A DNA stretch of 14,296 nucleotides, from NCBI GenBank assembly GCA_031281765.1, contig JAITEX010000123.1, positions 1 through 14,296 of the forward strand. The letters are read 5' to 3'. The notes below the pieces were generated by a model, which saw only the letters and a program-made list of their open reading frames with translations, searched no databases and was not told where the DNA came from. Positions 1 to 4,254 of this stretch are shown here, piece by piece (the first letter of the stretch is position 1; each line of letters opens with the position of its first letter). Origin of the DNA: Eubacteriales Family XIII. Incertae Sedis bacterium (GTDB taxonomy: Bacteria; Bacillota; Clostridia; Peptostreptococcales; Anaerovoracaceae). A program made the translations under genes and the position numbers.

Positions 1-23
1 TGACGGGGACAGCGGTTCTATGG

Positions 24-29
24 TATTAT
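24..29 (+). promoter_or_regulatory. Extended -10 box of the tRNA-Arg promoter
   Basis: TATTAT is preceded by TGG, giving an extended -10 (TGn) element 13 nt before the tRNA 5' end. The matching -35 would sit at the very edge of the window, where TGACGG begins at base 1. A T just outside the window would make it TTGACG with an 18-nt spacer. The placement is right for a tRNA promoter, but the -35 cannot be confirmed here. Confidence 0.5.
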
Positions 30-42
30 AGTAAGACCATAT

Positions 43-119
43 GCGCCATTAGCTCAGCTGGATAGAGTGTCGGCCTCCGAAGCCGAAGGTCGCGCGTTCG
101 AATCGCGCATGGCGCACCA
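43..119 (+). tRNA. tRNA-Arg (anticodon CCG)
   Basis: A full cloverleaf is visible. The acceptor stem is GCGCCAT paired with ATGGCGC, followed by discriminator A and an encoded CCA. The D arm contains AGCTCAGCTGGATAGAGT. The anticodon stem TCGGC/GCCGA closes the loop CTCCGAA, giving anticodon CCG, which reads the arginine codon CGG. The T arm contains GTTCGAATC. The gene is 77 nt including CCA. Its 3' end is duplicated at 313-337, which marks it as a probable integration target. Confidence 0.96.
95..119 (+). repeat. att-like direct repeat, copy 1 (tRNA 3' end)
   Basis: The last 25 bases of the tRNA gene, from the T-arm CGTTCGAA through the CCA end, recur without mismatch at 313-337. Such duplications of a tRNA 3' end are the usual trace of a tyrosine-recombinase element that integrated into the tRNA and restored its 3' end. 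No integrase gene is present in the window, so the mechanism is inferred. Confidence 0.75.
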
Positions 120-151
120 GCACCACGCCCCGAACGGTCAAACTGAGAGAA

Positions 152-228
152 AATAATTCGTAAGCGCGACCAAGAGGAGTATGAGGGGGAATTCCCCCTC
201 ATACAGAGCCGCGAAGCGGCGGACTACC
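152..228 (+). repeat. Dispersed hairpin repeat, copy A
   Basis: About 77 bp, closely matched by copy B at 1652-1729. It starts with AATAAT, then CGTAAGCGCGACCAAG, then a perfect 26-bp palindrome at 179-204 (GTATGAGGGG arms around GAATTC), then a second hairpin at 208-220 (GCCGC-GAA-GCGGC). The palindrome centre differs from copy B but still pairs. This suggests a structured REP- or MITE-like element rather than a gene. Open frames across it look like chance. Confidence 0.75.
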
Positions 229-312
229 GCTTCGGGGGTGACAGTACTGACCGACCCGAAGCCCGCCGAGCGGGGGCTGAGCCCCCTACGGGGAGCGAAG
301 CGACGGGAGCGT
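229..312. other. GC-rich hairpin-prone stretch between the att-like repeats
   Basis: This stretch joins repeat copy A to the second att-like repeat. It contains several short self-complementary segments: CCCGC-CGA-GCGGG near 261-274, and GGGGGCTGAGCCCCC at 272-286, whose arms overlap the first hairpin and could form an alternative fold. I see no convincing coding frame. It may be part of a longer version of the dispersed repeat, or a small structured RNA; nothing here decides between them. Confidence 0.45.
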
Positions 313-337
313 CGTTCGAATCGCGCATGGCGCACCA
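313..337 (+). repeat. att-like direct repeat, copy 2
   Basis: An exact 25-bp copy of tRNA bases 95-119, including the terminal CCA, lies 218 bp downstream. It lacks the rest of the tRNA, since the sequence diverges at base 312. It is therefore a displaced tRNA 3' end, the expected distal att site of an inserted element, and not a second functional tRNA. Confidence 0.75.
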
Positions 338-342
338 AGTTG

Positions 343-388
343 AAAGCTACATTTTTGTGAAGTAAAATTACAAACATGGGGCTTTTTT
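343..388 (+). terminator. Probable original terminator of the tRNA-Arg gene
   Basis: AAAGC (343-347) can pair with GCTTT (381-385). Inside it ATTTTTGT (351-358) pairs with ACAAACAT (370-377) with one mismatch. A run of six T follows at 383-388. The stem is long and imperfect. Its position a few bases after the displaced tRNA 3' end fits the native tRNA terminator having been pushed downstream by an insertion. The call is an inference from structure. Confidence 0.4.
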
Positions 389-475
389 CTTTGTCGAAAA
401 ATCAACATTTCAAAATACGAAGGAACAAAATTCATGAATGAAACGGAAAAATATTGATTGCAATTCAAAACAAGG

Positions 476-504
476 TTGAACGCTTGTTCAGTAAGTGCTA
501 TTAT
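476..504 (+). promoter_or_regulatory. Promoter of the RhuM-Fic gene
   Basis: The -35 TTGAAC (476-481), a 17-nt spacer, and the -10 TATTAT (499-504) preceded by TGC (extended -10) form a strong sigma-70/SigA-type promoter. Transcription would start near 511, about 45 nt before the ATG. The -35 box overlaps a LexA-like inverted repeat at 477-490. Confidence 0.7.
477..490. promoter_or_regulatory. LexA-like (SOS) operator overlapping the RhuM-Fic -35 box
   Basis: TGAAC-GCTT-GTTCA is a perfect inverted repeat with 5-bp arms. Its core GAAC-N4-GTTC matches the Gram-positive LexA/DinR box (Bacillus consensus CGAACRNRYGTTYC). It covers the end of the -35 hexamer and the start of the spacer, where a bound repressor would block RNA polymerase. 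That LexA binds here is inferred. No lexA gene is in the window. Confidence 0.55.
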
Positions 505-555
505 ATAAGAGGATTTAGTGACTAAGAGTAATCATCATAAAGTGAGTTTGAAAAC

Positions 556-1509
556 ATGAAACAAAACACGGAATTAGTGTTGTTCCAAACCTCAGACGGG
601 AAAGTCACATTTCCTGTGCCTGTGAATGACGAGACCGTATGGCTTACGCGCGCTCAGTTGTCTGAACTCTTTTGCCGTGACATAAAGACTATCGGAAAGC
701 ATATTAATAATGCTTTACGAGAAGAACTTGTAGCCGATTCAGTTGTCGCAAAATTTGCGACAACTGCCGCGGACGGTAAAACTTATCAAACGGAACATTA
801 CAATCTGGACATGATCATATCGGTCGGATACCGTGTTAAATCAAATCGCGGTATCGAATTCAGGCGTTGGGCTAATGAAATACTGCGCGATTATATTATT
901 AAAGGCTATGCGGCAAATCACAACCGGATGCAGCAAATCGGAGAGGTAATCAATATATTGAAGCGTACCGACGACAAGTTAGAATCCGGACAGATACTTG
1001 ATGTAATTGAACATTATACCGCCGCGCTTGAATTATTGGATCAATATGACCATCAGGAGATAAAAAAACCGATCGGACATTTTCATTCATACGTTTTGAC
1101 ATACGAAGAATGCCGCGATTTCATTGATCAGATGCCATTCGGTGCTGAAAGCAGTTTGTTCGGGAATGAAAAGGACGAATCGTTCAAGGGCATTCTCGGT
1201 GCAATCTATCAAAGTTTTGACGGACACGACCTCTATCCTACGAGAGAAGAAAAGGCTGCATATTTGCTGTATTTCACGGTGAAAGATCATTCTTTTTCCG
1301 ATGGCAATAAACGTATCGCTGCGGCGTTATTGTTATATTTTCTAGGGAGGAACGATATCTTGTTCATGGATGGAAACAAACTCATTGATGACCATACATT
1401 GGTTGCATTGACGATAATGATTGCCGAGTCAAGACCTGAAGAAAAAGATATTATGATTAATTTGATAATGAATTTTCTCATAAATACAGACATAGACTAT
1501 AATCAATAA
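556..1509 (+). CDS. RhuM-family / Fic-Doc fusion protein
   Basis: The 317-residue product joins two recognisable parts. Residues about 1-125 resemble the RhuM (virulence protein) domain: an LFQTSDGK-type opening, then VWLTRAQLSELF and an IGKHINN segment like a DNA-binding helix-turn-helix, then GYRVKSNRGIEFRRWAN. Residues about 175-310 form a Fic/Doc fold with the active-site motif HSFSDGNKR at 245-253 (catalytic His245). The NKR ending resembles Doc, a kinase of EF-Tu, as much as AMP-transferring Fic proteins, so the reaction cannot be told. No [S/T]xxxE[G/N] inhibitory helix and no neighbouring antitoxin gene is seen. The ATG at 556 has only a weak ribosome site (AGTGAG). The gene is AT-rich compared with the dcw genes, suggesting acquisition. 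Its promoter carries a LexA-like box. The cellular role is unknown; a toxin- or defence-like function is possible. Confidence 0.88.
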   Translation: MKQNTELVLFQTSDGKVTFPVPVNDETVWLTRAQLSELFCRDIKTIGKHINNALREELVADSVVAKFATTAADGKTYQTEHYNLDMIISVGYRVKSNRGIEFRRWANEILRDYIIKGYAANHNRMQQIGEVINILKRTDDKLESGQILDVIEHYTAALELLDQYDHQEIKKPIGHFHSYVLTYEECRDFIDQMPFGAESSLFGNEKDESFKGILGAIYQSFDGHDLYPTREEKAAYLLYFTVKDHSFSDGNKRIAAALLLYFLGRNDILFMDGNKLIDDHTLVALTIMIAESRPEEKDIMINLIMNFLINTDIDYNQ

Positions 1510-1521
1510 TCAATGAATTGA

Positions 1522-1632
1522 TTACAGTCATCCCGCATAATATATCAGACCGCAGATGGGCTAACGGAAATCGAGACACGGCTTGAAGATGATATTGGGA
1601 GATTGTACACGGAAGTCAGAAATACCCTTTGA
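1522..1632 (+). pseudogene. Remnant of a second RhuM N-terminus
   Basis: The frame at 1522-1632 reads IIYQTADGLTEIETRLEDD and then loses similarity before a TGA at 1630-1632. That string is the typical opening of RhuM proteins (YQT-DG-T-IEVRLEDE-TVWLTQ). The VWLTQ part that should follow is replaced by GRLYTEVRN. No start codon or ribosome site is evident and a TGA lies just upstream in frame. It starts about 12 nt after the intact RhuM-Fic stop codon, so it looks like a decayed or recombined second copy. The call rests on motif memory. Confidence 0.5.
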
Positions 1633-1651
1633 AAAGTACAGCGTTTGCGGG

Positions 1652-1729
1652 AATAATCCGTAAGCGCGACCAAGGGGAGTATGAGGGGAGGTACTCCCCT
1701 CATACAGAGCCGCGAAGCGGCGGACCACC
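1652..1729 (+). repeat. Dispersed hairpin repeat, copy B
   Basis: Closely matches copy A (152-228), starting exactly 1500 bp further on. The main hairpin at 1679-1705 has 12-bp perfect arms (GTATGAGGGGAG and its complement) around a GTA loop. The second hairpin GCCGC-GAA-GCGGC is at 1709-1721. The differences from copy A in the main hairpin keep base pairing. It lies between the RhuM remnant and the 3' end of the lipoprotein gene. Copies A and B bracket the RhuM-Fic region in the same orientation. Confidence 0.75.
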
Positions 1730-1779
1730 TCTCCACGAACAAGCCCACCGCATTTGAAAGTGTTTTATGTGTTGCCTGG

Positions 1780-2364
1780 CTACGCCTCTGTGACCTCGAC
1801 GACGATATTGACGTCTTTTTTCAGTTTGTCTCCGTAGGGAAGGACCTTGTCCGCGACGAAGGCGTCGAGGTCGGAAATTTCGTGAATATCTATCTTGTAT
1901 GTCCCGTTTTCCAATGTGATGGTCGAGGAACGCGTCGCGTCACGCTGTGTTGCGACATAGCCTTCCGACTCCATCTGTTTCACGTAGGAAGCAACGCGCT
2001 CATTTATGACGCTGTCGTCGAGATGCAGGCCGTACGCGACGTGCTGGTGTCCGTCGATATAGAATTCAACCGGCTCAGAGCTTCTTGACAGATACCGCGT
2101 GGCGCTTCTCACCTCCGGTATATTCTGATAAAACTCGAAATACAGAAAAGAGGAAACAACTGCCTGTTCCGGAGTAAGCTCTATGCCGTCCTGTGCGATA
2201 GGCGATTTCTCCGCCGGCTCATACGCGCTGTTCTCTATCACCGGCGATTTCTCCGCCGGCCCTTCCGCGTTCTCCTTTGCCGCATCGGGAGACGAGCATG
2301 CTCCGGCCGCAAGGGTGAGCGCAAAGAGCAACGCAACTAATATTCCTGTCGTGTTCTTTTTCAT
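1780..2364 (-). CDS. Small secreted lipoprotein of unknown function
   Basis: The 194-residue product starts MKKNTTGILVALLFALTLAA and reaches a Cys at residue 23 (AAGAC-SS). This is a lipoprotein signal peptide with a slightly atypical lipobox, since Ala replaces the usual Leu at -3. A low-complexity linker follows, containing PAEKSP twice with a 14-residue period. The folded part, about residues 62-194, is acidic and not recognised; it holds alternating hydrophobic segments such as STITLENGTYKIDI and a VNIVVEV end. The ATG at 2364 is chosen over the one at 2382 because GGAGGT sits 6 nt before it and the signal peptide then starts correctly. It is transcribed divergently from the dcw operon. 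It is probably anchored in the cytoplasmic membrane facing outward. No function can be assigned. Confidence 0.8.
   Translation of the reverse strand: MKKNTTGILVALLFALTLAAGACSSPDAAKENAEGPAEKSPVIENSAYEPAEKSPIAQDGIELTPEQAVVSSFLYFEFYQNIPEVRSATRYLSRSSEPVEFYIDGHQHVAYGLHLDDSVINERVASYVKQMESEGYVATQRDATRSSTITLENGTYKIDIHEISDLDAFVADKVLPYGDKLKKDVNIVVEVTEA
2201..2260 (-). repeat. In-frame 42-bp-period repeat inside the lipoprotein gene
   Basis: GGCGATTTCTCCGCCGGC occurs at 2201-2218 and again at 2243-2260, exactly 42 bp apart. It encodes the two PAEKSP motifs on the minus strand. An exact in-frame repeat in the linker after the lipid-anchored Cys suggests a tether whose length can change by slippage or recombination. 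Confidence 0.7.
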
Positions 2365-2370
2365 AATGCT

Positions 2371-2376
2371 ACCTCC
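2371..2376 (-). promoter_or_regulatory. Ribosome binding site deciding the lipoprotein start
   Basis: ACCTCC on the given strand reads GGAGGT on the minus strand, 6 nt before the ATG at 2364. It supports this start over the in-frame ATG six codons upstream. Confidence 0.8.
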
Positions 2377-2411
2377 ATCCATGACGTACCTCTGTACAAT
2401 ACCGTACTACT

Positions 2412-2420
2412 ATCATAACA
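2412..2420 (-). promoter_or_regulatory. Candidate extended -10 promoter of the lipoprotein gene
   Basis: On the minus strand TGTTATGAT forms an extended -10 (TGn-TATGAT) about 48 nt before the ATG. No good -35 lies 15-18 nt upstream, which an extended -10 can tolerate. The evidence is only this motif and its position. Confidence 0.35.
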
Positions 2421-2474
2421 CACCCAACCCGGAGCGAAGGCGGCACGCCTCCGTTCCGTTTTCGCGTGTGGCGG

Positions 2475-2659
2475 GAAGTGGCGGGATCATGGTTTGGTGT
2501 GGCGCAAAATGGAGGGAACGCCTTGTGTGTGAACATATATTCCGTACCATATATTGTGGTTTCATGGGTGCAAAGTGGAGGGGCGGGGAAGATTGGGGAG
2601 CAAAGAACCATTTTTTTTGCAAAAATCCTTGAAAATAAGCTAAAAAGGGCGTAAAGTGG
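2475..2659 (+). promoter_or_regulatory. Cluster of AAGTGG-like motifs, candidate MraZ operators
   Basis: Upstream of mraZ are GAAGTGG (2475-2481), AAAATGG (2506-2512), AAAGTGG (2572-2578) and AAAGTGG (2653-2659), mostly followed by AG or CG. GAAGTGT follows at 2677 and 2727. MraZ is known to repress its own operon through short direct repeats, of the AAAGTG[G/T] type in Mollicutes and TGGGN in E. coli. Here the spacings (31, 66, 81, 24 and 50 nt) are irregular, unlike the tight arrays described. The assignment is therefore inference from motif and location. Confidence 0.4.
2629..2657 (+). promoter_or_regulatory. Candidate promoter of the dcw operon
   Basis: TTGAAA (2629-2634) and TAAAGT (2652-2657) are separated by 17 nt. 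The AT-rich tract T8GCA5 just upstream could act as an UP element. The -10 box overlaps the AAAGTGG motif at 2653-2659, which would suit repression by MraZ. The -10 match is only 4 of 6, so another start site is possible. Confidence 0.35.
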
Positions 2660-2753
2660 AGTAACGGTAAGGTGCGGAAGTGTATGCGCCTGCTGAAATG
2701 TCCGCAGGAAGTAACAGTAAGGTGCGGAAGTGTATGCGCCTGCTGAAATGTCC
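2660..2753 (+). repeat. 50-bp-period tandem duplication in the mraZ leader
   Basis: Bases 2660-2703 recur at 2710-2753 with one mismatch in 44 (G2666 against A2716), a period of exactly 50 bp. Each unit contains AAGGTGCGGAAGTGTATGCG and CTGCTGAAATGTCC. It lies between the candidate promoter and the mraZ start, so it would be in the 5' leader. The near identity implies a recent duplication or selection to keep both copies. Confidence 0.9.
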
Positions 2754-2801
2754 TCTGGGGCATACATGAAACGCGTGAAAGGAAGTGCGAGAGAAAGAGC
2801 T

Positions 2802-3242
2802 GTGTTTGCGGGAAAGTTTACGAACGCAATAGACGCGAAAGGGCGGTGTATCGTGCCGGCAAAGTTCAGGCACGACCTCGGTTCGTCCTGTATGCTCGTC
2901 AAGGATTTTGGCGACTCGCTCTTTCTGTATCCGAGGGAATACTGGGAACGCTATGCGACGGAGCATATTGAGAGCCGGCCGGACGAGGACCCCGACGCGA
3001 TGGATATGAAGTTCCTCTTCTACCAGAACACCTGCGAATGCGAAATCGACAAGCAGGGCCGTATCAATATGCCGAAAGACTTTATCGAGCACGCGGGCAT
3101 TACGCGCGAGATGGTGAATATCGGTTCCATGAACAGGATTCAGATATGGTCCAAGGAGCGGTTTGAAGAAAAGACCGCGGAAATCGCGCCGCGAGGCAGA
3201 GAATTGTTCAACAATATGCACAAGTACGTGCCGAAGCCGTAA
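2802..3242 (+). CDS. mraZ: Transcriptional regulator MraZ
   Basis: MraZ is a ring-forming DNA-binding protein of the AbrB/SpoVT fold that represses the dcw operon. Both half-domains are visible, each with its conserved loop: NAIDAKGR (residues 8-15) and CEIDKQGR (80-87). VPAKFR and NRIQIWSKERFEE also match the family. The GTG at 2802 is chosen because it gives MFAGKF, aligning with the usual MraZ start (MF-GEY), and a 146-residue protein close to the normal 143-152. A GAG-type ribosome site lies 8 nt before it. An in-frame ATG at 2766 would add 12 residues (MKRVKGSARERA) but has no clear ribosome site; one at 2730 lies inside the tandem repeat. mraZ is the first gene of the operon, 23 nt before rsmH. 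Confidence 0.93.
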   Translation: MFAGKFTNAIDAKGRCIVPAKFRHDLGSSCMLVKDFGDSLFLYPREYWERYATEHIESRPDEDPDAMDMKFLFYQNTCECEIDKQGRINMPKDFIEHAGITREMVNIGSMNRIQIWSKERFEEKTAEIAPRGRELFNNMHKYVPKP

Positions 3243-3265
3243 GGCGGCGCGTGGAGTAAGAGGCG

Positions 3266-4219
3266 ATGGAATACCGGCACACGGCCGTATTGGCGGACGA
3301 AACCGTCTCGGGATTGAACGTAAGGCCCGAGGGCATATATGCGGACGGTACGCTCGGAGCGGGCGGCCACGCGGCGCTCATCTGCGCGCAGCTGAACGCG
3401 CGGGGAACGCTGATCGGCATCGACCGCGACGCGGAAGCCCTCGCGGAAGCGGATCGAAAGTTGGCGAAGTTCAGTTGTCGGCGGATATTCGTCAGAGACA
3501 ACTTCCGCCGCATCAAGGAGATATGCCGCAGCCTCGGCGCCTTTGCGCTTGACGGAGCGGTGCTCGACCTCGGAGTGTCGTCGTATCAACTCGACAATCC
3601 CGAAAGAGGGTTCTCCTACATGAACGACGGGCCGCTCGATATGCGTATGGACGGCGGCGCGGACGGGGAAGACGACACCGCGCTGACGGCATACCGCATA
3701 ATAAACAGCTATTCCGAACAGGATATAGCGCGAATGATAAAAACATACGGCGAGGAACGGTGGGCGAAACGCATCGCGGGCGCGATAGTCAGGCGCCGGA
3801 GCGAGGCGCCGATAGGTTCGACGGTGGAATTGGCGGAAATCATTAAAAGCGCCATTCCGGCGGCGGCGCGGCGCGAGGGCCCGCACCCGGCGAAGCGAAC
3901 GTTTCAGGCAGTGCGTATCGAAGTAAACGACGAACTCGCGCCGCTTGCGCAGGCGTTGACGGACAGTATCGATATGCTCGCGCCAAAGGGACGGATAGCC
4001 GTTATCACGTTCCACTCGCTGGAGGACCGTATCGCGAAAGAAGTGTTCGCGAAGCGCGAGAACCCGTGCGAATGCCCTCCCGGCATACCGGAATGCGTAT
4101 GCGGAAAGAGAGCCGACGCCCGGCGCGTCACAAAAAAACCGATAACGGCATCGGCAACGGAGCTTGCGGAGAATCCGCGGGCCCGAAGCGCGAAGCTGAG
4201 AATATTAGAGAAGCTGTAA
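3266..4219 (+). CDS. rsmH: 16S rRNA (cytosine1402-N4)-methyltransferase RsmH
   Basis: RsmH (MraW) uses S-adenosylmethionine to methylate N4 of C1402 in the ribosomal P site. The 317-residue length is typical. Seen in order are the opening YRHTAVLADET, the SAM-binding loop DGTLGAGGH (27-35), LIGIDRD (49-54), the catalytic-region DLGVSSYQLD (101-110), RGFSYMNDGPLDMRMD (114-129), HPAKRTFQAVRIEVNDE (207-223) and ITFHSLEDR (247-255). A Cys cluster (C268, C270, C277, C279) lies near the C-terminus, as in many Gram-positive homologues. GGAG (3252-3255) and AGAGG precede the ATG. The gene is 23 nt after mraZ and 35 nt before the ftsL-like gene. Confidence 0.97.
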   Translation: MEYRHTAVLADETVSGLNVRPEGIYADGTLGAGGHAALICAQLNARGTLIGIDRDAEALAEADRKLAKFSCRRIFVRDNFRRIKEICRSLGAFALDGAVLDLGVSSYQLDNPERGFSYMNDGPLDMRMDGGADGEDDTALTAYRIINSYSEQDIARMIKTYGEERWAKRIAGAIVRRRSEAPIGSTVELAEIIKSAIPAAARREGPHPAKRTFQAVRIEVNDELAPLAQALTDSIDMLAPKGRIAVITFHSLEDRIAKEVFAKRENPCECPPGIPECVCGKRADARRVTKKPITASATELAENPRARSAKLRILEKL

Positions 4220-4254
4220 AAGCGGAAACAGAGAAAAAAGGAAGAACAGACACT

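Larger units (their letters stand above)
2383..2801. other. Divergent intergenic region between the lipoprotein gene and mraZ
   Basis: About 420 bp without a convincing gene. It holds an imperfect hairpin (CGGA...GGCG-GCA-CGCC-TCCG, 2430-2454), scattered AAGTGG-like motifs, two CATATAT words near 2534 and 2548, a T8 tract with the palindrome TTTTTGCAAAAA (2614-2625), a 50-bp-period tandem duplication (2660-2753) and the probable dcw promoter. Open frames across it on both strands look non-coding, and their internal repeats reflect the DNA duplication. Confidence 0.6.

Noticed and set aside
138..377. A 79-codon open frame on the minus strand across the att-like interval
   Set aside because: It is made of the hairpin repeat and tRNA fragment read in frame. 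The similar frame at 1545-1748 arises from repeat copy B. Neither has a ribosome site.
1507..1524. Inverted repeat TAATCAAT-GA-ATTGATTA as terminator of the RhuM-Fic gene
   Set aside because: The stem is AT-rich with a 2-nt loop, no T tract follows, and the arms overlap the stop codon region.
1681..2088. A 135-codon open frame on the plus strand
   Set aside because: It starts inside the hairpin repeat and runs antisense to the lipoprotein gene, which has a ribosome site and signal peptide. No support of its own.
2590..2625. T8 tract as a rho-independent terminator
   Set aside because: The G-rich sequence before it has no complementary C-rich arm, so no stem can form. It is more likely a bent or UP-like element.
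2660..2753. Possible start of a CRISPR array because of regularly spaced repeats
   Set aside because: Only two units exist, the spacer between them would be 6 bp, and no cas genes are present. It is a simple tandem duplication.
2369..3221. Overlapping minus-strand frames with repeated HFSRRIHFRTL-like peptides
   Set aside because: The peptide repeat is only the translation of the 50-bp DNA duplication, and the frames run antisense to mraZ.
3140..4015. A 291-codon open frame on the minus strand
   Set aside because: It lies antisense to mraZ and rsmH, both clearly real, and has the Arg-rich composition of a shadow frame.
4066..4254. A longer FtsL starting inside rsmH
   Set aside because: This part is the rsmH coding sequence in another frame. 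A good ribosome site (AAAGGAAG) precedes the ATG at 4255.
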